Counted from the first letter of the stretch, positions 1-6,504 are shown. The stretch: DNA of 7,151 nt from Halobacteriaceae archaeon Tc-Br11_E2g27 (GCA_001564135.1 LKNH01000135.1:1-7151), one strand, 5' to 3'. Notes: generated by a model not told the origin, from the letters alone. Numbers and translations are program-made.

Positions 1-1
1 G

Positions 2-658
2 GAAACGTATCGACTGATGCGTTTGCTAACGCCTGTTGCCAAGATGCGAACCGCCCGCGATGCAATCGATATTGCCTCCTATGCCATGGAGATTCGCGGT
101 GGCGACGGCTACGTTGACGATTTCGTCACGAACCGACTGCTTCGAGACGCGCAGGTCCTACCAATTTGGGAAGGGACGGAAAATATCCTGGCACTCGATG
201 TTCTTCGGGCGCTCGAACGCGAAAGCGCACACGAACCGTTTATGAAGGTGATGCAGGAACGCCTCGATGCTATTGAACATCCAGCGCTGCAAGAAGAACG
301 AGACCTTGTCGAGGCAGAGTATCACGAGTTGACGACGGCGATGGCAAGCCTGGCGAGCGAGGATGGAGAGTATGCACAGCTTTCAGCAAAACGGCTCGGC
401 CACTACATCTACGACGTGTTTACGGCTGCGCTGTTGCTCGAAGAGGCTCAGGCTGACTTGGAGGGAACCGGTCCGTCACCGGAGGCTGATGGTCGGACGG
501 CGCTCGTTGCCAAACGGTTCGTCGATAACTACCTGCGTGAACAGGACGCACGCGGTATAACGAGCGGTGACCGTTTCCCTGTCGAACGGTTTACGGAGGT
601 TGTTCATTACGCTCCGGTTGAGCCCGATGCACTCGTTGAACCGATTGAGGCGGACTGA
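2..658 (+). CDS. AidB-like acyl-CoA dehydrogenase, C-terminal part (5'-truncated by window edge)
   Basis: The frame is open from base 2 to a TGA at 656-658 (218 codons), so the gene starts upstream of the window; the first in-window ATG (17) is internal. The visible part is the C-terminal helical domain of a flavin-dependent acyl-CoA dehydrogenase. It contains the GGDGYVDDF stretch, then RLLRDAQVLPIWEGTENILALD. In this family the Glu of the WEGT motif (codon 170-172) sits where the catalytic base of acyl-CoA dehydrogenases lies, and WEG(T/S)xNIxxLDVLR is characteristic of the AidB/adaptive-response branch. About 160 residues follow the motif, forming the long helical C-terminal extension also seen in AidB-like proteins. 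Expected role: FAD-dependent alpha,beta-dehydrogenation of an acyl-CoA in the cytoplasm; AidB itself is tied to alkylation protection instead, so the substrate is undecided. The FAD-binding middle domain lies outside the window. Confidence 0.9.
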   Translation, partial: ETYRLMRLLTPVAKMRTARDAIDIASYAMEIRGGDGYVDDFVTNRLLRDAQVLPIWEGTENILALDVLRALERESAHEPFMKVMQERLDAIEHPALQEERDLVEAEYHELTTAMASLASEDGEYAQLSAKRLGHYIYDVFTAALLLEEAQADLEGTGPSPEADGRTALVAKRFVDNYLREQDARGITSGDRFPVERFTEVVHYAPVEPDALVEPIEAD

Positions 659-687
659 TATCGGCAACCGAAAAACGGCACTACCAG

Positions 688-695
688 TTATTTAA
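688..695 (+). promoter_or_regulatory. TATA box for the amphi-Trp gene
   Basis: The A/T-only run TTATTTAA sits about 25-32 bases before the ATG at 720. That is the archaeal TATA-box distance expected if transcription starts at or next to the start codon, so a leaderless mRNA is likely, as is common in haloarchaea. No Shine-Dalgarno-like sequence precedes this ATG, which fits. The T-rich stretch 691-703 could also help end transcription of the upstream dehydrogenase. This is inferred from position and composition only. Confidence 0.5.
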
Positions 696-719
696 TTTCT
701 CTTCGTAGTGTAAGATGTC

Positions 720-1127
720 ATGTATGGTGAGTTACTCGATTCCGAGAGCGAACAGTCAGTGGAGGAAGTCGTCGCATTCCTCAAGGCAATCACCGACGAG
801 ATTGAATCCGGTGAGGAGGTAGCTATCGAATTCGACGGTAAGTCGGTGACGGTTCCTGCTCCAGCAGGGATGGTTGAACTCGAAGTCGAAGTTGAACGGG
901 AGCGAGAAGGTGACGACCACGATGAGATTGAAATCGAAATCGAACTGGAATGGCTTGTCGATACGGTAGAACCCAACACGGAGTCTGTGGAAGATTCCGA
1001 TGACCTGGATGAGGAGAGTGATTCCGAGCAGTTGGAATTAGAGGACTCGGAGTCAGAAGAGAGCGAGGAAGAAGTTGAGTCGAACGAACCGGAAGAGGAC
1101 TCAGAGCAGGATTTGGAAATAAAATAG
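720..1127 (+). CDS. amphi-Trp domain protein with long acidic C-terminal tail
   Basis: 135 residues. Residues 1-78 fit the haloarchaeal amphi-Trp domain. There is an N-terminal helix (ESEQSVEEVVAFLKAITDEI), then GEEVAIEFDGKSVTVPAPAG, then alternating hydrophobic/acidic strands ending in the conserved ELEW (Trp78). The family's function is unknown and no catalytic residues are seen. Residues 79-135 are low-complexity and highly acidic: I count 29 Asp/Glu and one Lys in 57 residues, with many Ser. There is no signal peptide or membrane helix, so it is probably cytoplasmic and the tail disordered. A stop codon (711-713) lies three codons before the ATG at 720, fixing that start. It lies 61 bases after the dehydrogenase but has its own promoter. 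The Ser-rich open frame on the opposite strand is an artefact of the GA-rich tail. Confidence 0.85.
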   Translation: MYGELLDSESEQSVEEVVAFLKAITDEIESGEEVAIEFDGKSVTVPAPAGMVELEVEVEREREGDDHDEIEIEIELEWLVDTVEPNTESVEDSDDLDEESDSEQLELEDSESEESEEEVESNEPEEDSEQDLEIK

Positions 1128-1204
1128 CCCAATCTGTTACAGGGAGAGGAGGGCCACTGTAGAACAAAATCGGTTTAGCATCCCGCTGAGTAGCTGATGG
1201 TAGC

Positions 1205-1208
1205 GAGG
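1205..1208 (+). promoter_or_regulatory. Possible ribosome binding site for a TTG start
   Basis: GAGG at 1205-1208 matches part of the archaeal Shine-Dalgarno consensus GGAGGTGA and lies 10 bases before the TTG at 1219. It matters because this frame has no ATG or GTG between the stop codon at 1201-1203 and the first transmembrane helix. The spacing is slightly long and the match is short. Confidence 0.35.
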
Positions 1209-1218
1209 CATATCGGGT

Positions 1219-2457
1219 TTGGCAGGAACGCGCTCTACATGGCTACCTAATCGAGTACCAGAACAGTATCTCATCATCGGTGCAGTCGTCATTAGTACCT
1301 TCTTTATCGGATTCGGAGGTGGCGTCATTTTCCCAATTCTACCCAACCTGGGGGATGTTATCGGCATCTCGCCGTTTGTGGTCGGGATTATTCTGAGTGC
1401 GAATCGATTCTCTCGGTTGTTTGCGAACGCTCCAGCAGGCGCGCTTACAGACCGTATCGGAACACGGACGCCCATGGTTATCGGGATGGCTATTCAGGCC
1501 GGGGCAACAGCTGGGTATGTGGTTGCAATGGTCGCACCGTTTCCTGAAGGCTGGTTCTTCAGCGCACGTGTCCTGTGGGGTATCGGGAGCGCTCTGGTGT
1601 TTGCAACGGCGTACACGATTGCTGCCGATGTAAGCGATAGCAGCTCACGAGGGGCAAGCATGGGTCTCATCCGAGGCGGCGTTCTTTTTGGGTTTCCATC
1701 AGGGGTCGTCGTCGGTGGGGTGGTTAGCGAACTTGCGGGTAATATTACGGCGTTCATTCTGGCGACTGCCTTTGCCATCCTTGCGACGGTTATCTCGTAT
1801 ATCCTCATTCCGGAAACACACGTCGACGACCGAACGCGTACATCAGTCAAACCGTGGGACGTGGACACAAGTAAGGTAGCAGTCACCGTTGGATTGGTGA
1901 ATTTCGCCGTCCTGTTTGTCTATATCGGCGCACTGTTTGCCTCGCTTGTGTTGTTTCTGGATGTGAGAGAACTGTCGGTGTTCGGCCTTGGGCCACAGGG
2001 TAGTTCAGGGATTTTCATGGCTGTGACGGTCATCGCTGCTGGGCTGTTTATGTTCGTTGGTGGTCACGTTAGCGACCGCTCAGAGTCGCGCGTTCCAGTT
2101 CTGGTGACGTGTCTCGTTGTTCTCTGTGTCGGCTTCGTGTTGCTCGCATCCGCCAATTCCCTGTCGACACTTACTTTCGCTTGTCTGCTTATCGGCGCCG
2201 GCCAGGGTGGGGTAAGTGGGCCACTGATGGCATTGCTCGCGGACCTCACGCCGTCGGATGAGATTGGCCGAGCGGTCGGGACGAATAACGTTCTCGGGGA
2301 TGTCGGCGGTGGTCTTGGCCCAGTTATTACGCTCCCTATTATCGATGTGGTCGGGTTCTGGCCTGTCTACCTTGCGTGTGCAGCGATACCTGCCATTGCT
2401 GCCATACTGTTGCTCGGCGGTGTCTTTCAGGAACAACGCTCTGGTGTTCCGAGCTGA
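1219..2457 (+). CDS. MFS transporter, 12-TM multidrug-efflux-like
   Basis: 412 residues, the usual size for a 12-helix major facilitator superfamily carrier. Hydrophobic segments run throughout, starting about residue 18 (YLIIGAVVISTFFIGFGGGV). The loop after the second helix carries the MFS motif A, GALTDRIGTR (residues 74-83), and the pseudo-symmetric second half repeats it as GGHVSDR (281-287). A charged loop near residues 195-215 separates the halves. Overall it resembles the drug/metabolite efflux branch, which uses ion gradients to export small molecules across the cytoplasmic membrane; the substrate cannot be told. The only workable start is TTG at 1219: the in-frame stop is at 1201-1203, and the ATG at 1197 is in another frame that closes after 17 codons. 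The gene is 91 bases downstream of the amphi-Trp gene. I see only a weak TATA-like TTTAG near 1174, so co-transcription with that gene is possible. Confidence 0.9.
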   Translation: MAGTRSTWLPNRVPEQYLIIGAVVISTFFIGFGGGVIFPILPNLGDVIGISPFVVGIILSANRFSRLFANAPAGALTDRIGTRTPMVIGMAIQAGATAGYVVAMVAPFPEGWFFSARVLWGIGSALVFATAYTIAADVSDSSSRGASMGLIRGGVLFGFPSGVVVGGVVSELAGNITAFILATAFAILATVISYILIPETHVDDRTRTSVKPWDVDTSKVAVTVGLVNFAVLFVYIGALFASLVLFLDVRELSVFGLGPQGSSGIFMAVTVIAAGLFMFVGGHVSDRSESRVPVLVTCLVVLCVGFVLLASANSLSTLTFACLLIGAGQGGVSGPLMALLADLTPSDEIGRAVGTNNVLGDVGGGLGPVITLPIIDVVGFWPVYLACAAIPAIAAILLLGGVFQEQRSGVPS

Positions 2458-2462
2458 ACCGA

Positions 2463-2548
2463 CTGATACTACCGGACGTAAGCGTTTAAACCATCTCGCC
2501 ACCCCGGGGTGGCGAGTATGTTTACGAAGTTACGTCCGGCAGTATGAG
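2463..2548. repeat. 86-base interrupted palindrome with perfect 22-base core
   Basis: The centre lies between 2505 and 2506. The core 2495-2516 is a perfect palindrome (CTCGCCACC, CCGG, GGTGGCGAG). The outer arms 2463-2481 and 2530-2548 pair at 17 of 19 positions (mismatches 2465/2546 and 2471/2540), with ACCGGACGTAA answered by TTACGTCCGGC. Between core and arms, 13-base segments pair over only five bases (2487-2491 with 2520-2524, TAAAC/GTTTA), so the structure would be a long hairpin with internal loops. It begins 6 bases after the transporter stop codon. No T-run follows, unlike an archaeal terminator. Subterminal hairpins of IS200/IS605-type elements and the palindrome-associated elements reported in Haloquadratum offer one explanation, but there is no transposase or evident target duplication here. 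A protein-binding site or an RNA-processing hairpin are alternatives. Confidence 0.8.
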
Positions 2549-2610
2549 AAAACATCCTGTCGAACACCAGTGGTTCTGTATTGCTAGAGTGATTTTGGTG
2601 TAGTTGTCTG

Positions 2611-2617
2611 TATACCT
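2611..2617 (+). promoter_or_regulatory. TATA-like box for the winged-helix regulator
   Basis: TATACCT at 2611-2617 lies 41-47 bases before the ATG at 2658. A start site about 25-27 bases downstream would fall near 2638-2641, leaving a short leader of roughly 20 bases. This placement argues against the upstream in-frame TTG at 2604 as the start codon. No clear BRE was identified. Confidence 0.4.
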
Positions 2618-2657
2618 AGCACCCATAACAAGGACGCATGGGATTGACAGTGAGCAT

Positions 2658-3008
2658 ATGACAACACAGGTCCCCTCACTCAGAAATGCCAATCCATCTG
2701 AAGAGACGGTAGCGGAACCCGTTACGAGCGAGGAGTTACTGGAACTGCTGGGTGATGAGTATACGAGACGAGTACTCGAGGCAGTCGCTGAAAAACCACG
2801 AACCGGTCGTGAAATCATAGAGACCGCGGATGTTTCCAAAGCAACGGCCTATCGGCGTTTGGACGAACTTTCCGAGGCAGGGCTGGTCACATCGGAGATT
2901 CATATTGACCCGAACGGCCACCACTGCAAGCAGTTTCGTGCCGTGCTTGAACGTGCAACGCTAGAACTTACACCTGACTCGATTGAGACAGTCGAAATAA
3001 CCGGCTAA
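2658..3008 (+). CDS. ArsR-like winged helix-turn-helix transcriptional regulator
   Basis: 116 residues from ATG 2658 to TAA 3006-3008. Residues 22-95 form a winged-helix DNA-binding domain. SEELLELLGDEYTRRVLEAV is the first helix, GREIIETADVSKATAYRRLDEL gives the turn and recognition helix (about 60-72), and EAGLVTSEIHIDPNGHHCKQFRAVL forms the beta-wing. This is the common haloarchaeal ArsR-like/HTH_20 type. It has no separate ligand domain, and the short C-terminal strand/helix may support dimerisation. His88-His89-Cys90 in the wing could bind metal, but related proteins often have HHY there, so I give that little weight. The frame also extends upstream to a TTG at 2604, but the ATG is preferred because the TATA box lies in between. 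It sits on the same strand as the sensor pair downstream, separated by a terminator-like T-run, so a functional link is plausible but unproven. Confidence 0.8.
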   Translation: MTTQVPSLRNANPSEETVAEPVTSEELLELLGDEYTRRVLEAVAEKPRTGREIIETADVSKATAYRRLDELSEAGLVTSEIHIDPNGHHCKQFRAVLERATLELTPDSIETVEITG

Positions 3009-3010
3009 TC

Positions 3011-3018
3011 TCCTTTTT
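3011..3018 (+). terminator. T-rich archaeal terminator after the regulator
   Basis: TCCTTTTT, with an uninterrupted five-T run at 3014-3018, begins 3 bases after the regulator's stop codon. Archaeal RNA polymerase commonly stops at such T-runs without a hairpin. This suggests the regulator is transcribed separately from the sensor genes. Confidence 0.45.
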
Positions 3019-3159
3019 CGGATGAGTAAAAGGTATCATAGTGACCATTACGAGTCGTTACCACCGAGAAAACGAAAACTGTGAATTACACACCGTGAGA
3101 CAGCAATCGCTGTGTCAAAGGCACGAAAATTACCGCAATGACCACTATCAGTCAAAAAG

Positions 3160-3167
3160 TTAGTATA
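3160..3167 (+). promoter_or_regulatory. Candidate promoter (BRE/TATA) for the sensor pair
   Basis: TTAGTATA at 3160-3167, preceded by the purine-rich CAAAAAG (a weak BRE-like stretch), is the best TATA match in the 242 bases between the regulator and the first sensor gene. It predicts a start near 3190 and a leader of about 50-60 bases. The rest of this gap (3019-3159) shows only a small inverted repeat, ACAGC-AATC-GCTGT at 3100-3113, which could be an operator but is short enough to be chance. Confidence 0.4.
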
Positions 3168-3250
3168 GGGGAGTGAACGATTAGCAGTAACGCCATCACC
3201 GCAGGTAAACCGGTTGATTCGGACCAGACGGTGACACGGATGTGGAGTCA

Positions 3251-4879
3251 ATGACCATCGTACTGATCAGTGGACTCGGCGGCTTCGTTGCATGCACGGT
3301 ACTCATCGCGGCGCTGTGGCGACGCCGTGAGGAGCCCACAGCCTTGCCGTTACTCGGAGTCGCGCTCTTTGCGTGGGTGGCCATCGTGGCGACGTTTGGT
3401 GTGCTCGAAATCCCGGCGGTGCACACCTATGCCACAGCGGTGACTGGACTTGATGGTCAGAGTTGGCTTCTTCCAGCCTTCGTGTATCCGATTATTGCGC
3501 TTGGCCTCTGGGTCATTTTTGCATTCCAGTATACTGGTCGCGGTGACAGGATGACAGTTGTCACGTTTATCCTCGTCGGAACCCTTATTTCCTTGATTCT
3601 CGGACCGCTTGCCGTTGACGCGGTCGTCGGGTTCGAACCAGCGCTCGCAGTTTCGAATTTCAGTACATTCGTGGCTAGCTTCGTGATGGCAGCGCTCTCG
3701 TTTGTTAGCGTCTTATTGATTGTCGATGAATCACTCCGGATTGGCGGGTATCGTGTTATCGAAGCGTTAGTGCTTGGCGGTGGCGTCCTAGCGCTGGCGT
3801 TTGCACCGCTTGCTGGAACAGTTACCCAACAGCCCGCGAGTTTCTTTTCGCTGGTTGGGACAAGCAGCCTGCTATTTCTTATTGCTGTTGTTCCTTTGTC
3901 CCTTTTTTCGGTACTCCCTGTCGCCCGAGTGGTTGGCCGCAATCAGGTTATTAACGAACTTGATGCCGCAGTCGTTGTCATCGATGGCGAGCAACGTATC
4001 AGAGACCTCAACCCTGCTGGAGAGGAACTGTTCGGGACTGACCGAGATGACACACTTGGTAAGCAACTCAGCACACTTTTCCCCCAGCAGTCAGAACCTC
4101 CGGAGCACCTCTTGTCACACGAGGAGAGCCAGCAACCGATTCGCTTTGCAGACGGGCGGACCGTGACGGTGACCGTTGACCCAGTCACGGATGCACGCGG
4201 CAATCAGTTCGGTCAATTACTTTTGTTCCAAGATGTGACTGACCGACGAGAGCGAGAGCGGCGGTTAGGAGTACTAAATCAACTGCTCATCGGCACGCTT
4301 CGCGAGCAAATGGACGTTGTAAGGGCCAATGCATCCGATATTCGCTCCTCTGGTCAGCAGTCAGAAACCCGGAAACAGTTAGCAGAGAGTATCTGGGCTG
4401 ACACGACGGAACTGATTGAACTAGCGGACAGGGCGCGCGAAATTGAACGAACACTCTCAGACACTGATGACAGGGAGGCACTCATCGCGGATTCTATTCA
4501 TCGGTTCGCCGATGAACGGGCGCTGCGTGTAGAGACCGAAGAATGTAGTGGTAATCGCTCGCTTTCTGGTGTCACCCCTTCTCAGTTCGATTTATTGCTC
4601 GAACTGGCGATGGATATGGTTGCACAGGAAAACGACTATAGCGAACTGAAAGTCGTCGACTCGGACGCCACATACTCACTTCGGTGGGCCGAGGAACAGG
4701 ACTGTACCAATGGCTTCATCGGACCAGATTCCGTCGGGGGTAATATTCTGAGTGAACTGGTTTTGCTCGTCGCTGACCATCTCAGCGTGACTATTGACAG
4801 CTATGAATCGAGCCTACTAGTAGAGTTGTCCGATGGTGGTAATGAACGCGACCGGTGGAAAACGGAGAGCAGCCAATGA
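3251..4879 (+). CDS. 7TM-PAS sensor with degenerate histidine-kinase region (probable pseudokinase)
   Basis: 542 residues from ATG 3251. GTG 3242 is an equally workable start, with GGTGA at 3230-3234 seven bases before it, giving 545. Seven hydrophobic helices (about 3-23, 31-51, 71-92, 101-122, 138-158, 168-188, 198-222) match the haloarchaeal N-terminal 7TM kinase domain, including AFQYTGRG after helix 3. A PAS domain follows (about 233-333, ending FQDVTDRR), then a region colinear with the DHp and ATPase domains of the next gene. Catalysis looks lost. VLNQLLIGTLREQ replaces VLNRVLRHNLRND, so the phosphoacceptor His is Gly348. The N-box Asn is replaced by Met456. No DNGxGI motif is present. 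The last glycine box is reduced to VGGN (495-498), and the lid region is about a dozen residues shorter. The frame is undamaged. It likely senses or dimerises at the membrane and modulates its partner; a simple decaying paralogue is the alternative. Confidence 0.85.
   Translation: MTIVLISGLGGFVACTVLIAALWRRREEPTALPLLGVALFAWVAIVATFGVLEIPAVHTYATAVTGLDGQSWLLPAFVYPIIALGLWVIFAFQYTGRGDRMTVVTFILVGTLISLILGPLAVDAVVGFEPALAVSNFSTFVASFVMAALSFVSVLLIVDESLRIGGYRVIEALVLGGGVLALAFAPLAGTVTQQPASFFSLVGTSSLLFLIAVVPLSLFSVLPVARVVGRNQVINELDAAVVVIDGEQRIRDLNPAGEELFGTDRDDTLGKQLSTLFPQQSEPPEHLLSHEESQQPIRFADGRTVTVTVDPVTDARGNQFGQLLLFQDVTDRRERERRLGVLNQLLIGTLREQMDVVRANASDIRSSGQQSETRKQLAESIWADTTELIELADRAREIERTLSDTDDREALIADSIHRFADERALRVETEECSGNRSLSGVTPSQFDLLLELAMDMVAQENDYSELKVVDSDATYSLRWAEEQDCTNGFIGPDSVGGNILSELVLLVADHLSVTIDSYESSLLVELSDGGNERDRWKTESSQ
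4864..4879 (+). promoter_or_regulatory. Shine-Dalgarno site and ATGA stop/start overlap coupling the two sensors
   Basis: GGAG at 4864-4867 lies 8 bases before ATG 4876, an ideal Shine-Dalgarno spacing. The ATG overlaps the TGA (4877-4879) of the upstream sensor. Together these select 4876 over the in-frame GTG at 4855, and point to translational coupling and matched synthesis of the two proteins. Confidence 0.7.
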
Positions 4880-6495
4880 TTGTACTGGTTGGGGGCATGG
4901 TCGTGGTCGGTGGGCTTCTTGCAGGGGTTGGATACGGACTCACACACAGGTCACAGCCTGGAACAACGACATATCTTGCACTGCTGGTTGTGCTCGCGGT
5001 GCTTGCCGCGCTCGTGCTCGCACCCCATCTTACCCTCATGAACGAAGAACGAGTTCTGGAACTATTGCTTGCGGGATGGATGTTTGCGTCCGCCCTCTGG
5101 GCGCTGTTTGCATTCACCTATACGGGTCGTGGGCCAGCAATCACACGTGTGCGAAGCGCAGGACTGGTCGCCCTCGCTGCGGTGACAACGAGTGCGTTAC
5201 TGATACTCAATACGGTCGGAACTTCGAACGAACTGCTTGCGCTGGCGTTGGCTCCGTTATTGATTGCTGTCCTTTCGTTGGCTGTCTTTGGGGTCTTTCT
5301 GGTCGCCCGAGCGGGGCTCATCGACGATGACCTACCGACAAGCCAATCCGTGCTGTTGACTGGTGCTGGAACAGGTGTCATCCTGCTTTTTCTCACCAGC
5401 AATCTGGATGTCGTTGTTGGACCTGGGCCCGCCGGGACAGTAACGCTCATCACGCTTGCAACGACAACTGGCTTGTTTTTGACTGCACAAGTTGGGTACG
5501 ACCTCCTTCAGACCGAACCCAGCGCAGGCTATCTCGCCCGTGAAGTTATCCTGGATGAAATGTCCGATTGCGTGTTGCTCGTTGACCGTCAATCTCGGTT
5601 ACTCGATGCAAATCGGGCAGCTGATGAAACATTCCAGTTGACACGCTCGAATGCAGTCGGCCAGACCCTCGGTAATGTCTTCGGACGGTCGCTTGAGGCG
5701 GATGATTCTCTCAGAACGCTTGAAACACGAAATGGCCGTCGAGAGTTCGAAATCAGTCAATCACCGTTGACAAATAGCGCTGGCGAACCCGTTGGGCAAA
5801 TTATCGTGTTGCGTGATGTCACTGACAGGCGAACGCACGAACAGCGGCTAGCGGTGTTAAATCGGGTTCTGAGACATAACCTTCGGAACGACCTCGATGC
5901 AATTCGGTCGTTCGCCGAGGCAATCGAAACAGCGCCAGCCAGCCCCGAAACGAGCGAATTTGGAGGTCGCATTGAGCAAACGGCCACAGAGCTGTTCGAA
6001 CTCGGCGAGATGGTTGCCCGAGCAGAGCGTCTGTTAGCTCGGAAATCACTGGAGCCCGAGCCAATTGAACTACCGGAACTCGTCGAAACACTCTTGACAC
6101 GACAGAGCGCACAGAATGCTGATTGTTCTGTCTCGTTGACAACCCCACGCCCGCTTGTTGTGTACACCGACAAAACACTACTCAAGACAGCAGTTGAAGA
6201 GGTGATTCGAAACGCCTGTGAACATAACGACCATGAGTCACCAGCGGTCGAAGTCGCAATCAACCGGACACCCGAAGGTGCGTTGGTGACAATCAAGGAT
6301 AATGGACCGGGAATTCCGAAACAGGAGCGCACGGTGTTGCTTGCTGGCGAAGAGACGCCGTTGCGCCATGGGAGCGGTATCGGTCTTTGGGTGGTCTACT
6401 GGGCAGTGACCAGAATCGGTGGCACCGTCTCCTTTAGCGAAAACACGCCACGTGGCAGCATCGTCACTATTGAGGTTCCACACAGGAGAAGCTAG
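4876..6495 (+). CDS. 7TM-PAS sensor histidine kinase, catalytically complete
   Basis: 539 residues. Seven hydrophobic helices (about 2-22, 31-51, 61-81, 92-112, 119-145, 157-175, 187-206) form the N-terminal 7TM domain, again with FTYTGRG after helix 3. A PAS domain spans about 225-320 (ILDEMSDCVLLVD to LRDVTDRR). The DHp helix holds VLRHNLRND with the expected autophosphorylation site His334. The ATPase domain has the N-box VIRNACEHND (Asn446), G1 box DNGPGIP (475-481) and G2 box GSGIGLW (499-505), ending IVTIEVPHRRS. All motifs needed for ATP binding and autophosphorylation are present, so it should be an active membrane kinase. It is the paralogue of the gene just upstream and overlaps it by ATGA. 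There is no receiver domain in the protein or elsewhere in the window, so its response regulator is unknown. The signal is also unknown; the 7TM domain suggests a membrane-derived or small-molecule cue. Confidence 0.93.
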   Translation: MIVLVGGMVVVGGLLAGVGYGLTHRSQPGTTTYLALLVVLAVLAALVLAPHLTLMNEERVLELLLAGWMFASALWALFAFTYTGRGPAITRVRSAGLVALAAVTTSALLILNTVGTSNELLALALAPLLIAVLSLAVFGVFLVARAGLIDDDLPTSQSVLLTGAGTGVILLFLTSNLDVVVGPGPAGTVTLITLATTTGLFLTAQVGYDLLQTEPSAGYLAREVILDEMSDCVLLVDRQSRLLDANRAADETFQLTRSNAVGQTLGNVFGRSLEADDSLRTLETRNGRREFEISQSPLTNSAGEPVGQIIVLRDVTDRRTHEQRLAVLNRVLRHNLRNDLDAIRSFAEAIETAPASPETSEFGGRIEQTATELFELGEMVARAERLLARKSLEPEPIELPELVETLLTRQSAQNADCSVSLTTPRPLVVYTDKTLLKTAVEEVIRNACEHNDHESPAVEVAINRTPEGALVTIKDNGPGIPKQERTVLLAGEETPLRHGSGIGLWVVYWAVTRIGGTVSFSENTPRGSIVTIEVPHRRS

Positions 6496-6504
6496 TTATA
6501 TAAT
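6496..6504. terminator. A/T-only spacer between convergent genes
   Basis: The 9-base gap (TTATATAAT) between the kinase stop codon and the stop codon of the opposite-strand gene contains only A and T. There is no hairpin. Transcripts from either side must end inside or beyond the other gene, so the two 3' ends probably overlap. Treating it as a shared terminator is inference. Confidence 0.25.

Noticed and set aside
692..1132. Serine-rich 146-residue open frame on the - strand
   Set aside because: It is the mirror of the Glu/Asp codons of the amphi-Trp protein's acidic tail on the + strand. The + frame has a recognisable domain and promoter, and this one has neither.
2463..2548. Palindrome as an ordinary intrinsic terminator of the transporter gene
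   Set aside because: It is much larger than a terminator hairpin, has two separate stem tiers, and is not followed by a T-run, which archaeal termination normally needs.
2564..2601. Separated inverted repeat ACACCA ... TGGTGT
   Set aside because: Six-base arms 26 bases apart are expected by chance and show no relation to the large palindrome nearby.
3100..3113. Inverted repeat ACAGC-AATC-GCTGT upstream of the sensors
   Set aside because: The stem is only five base pairs and does not extend, so it could occur by chance in a gap of this size.
3040..3154. Imperfect direct repeat (GTGACCATTACGAGTC and ATGACCACTATCAGTC)
   Set aside because: About five mismatches in 18 positions; too weak to claim as paired operator sites.
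4833..5330. 165-residue + frame across the sensor junction
   Set aside because: It overlaps both sensor genes out of frame and is rich in Cys, Arg and His, unlike haloarchaeal proteins. It has no coherent domain.
5757..6332. 191-residue open frame on the - strand within the active kinase
   Set aside because: It lies entirely antisense to the DHp and ATPase domains with their diagnostic motifs. It resembles no family I know and has no promoter or ribosome binding site that I can see.
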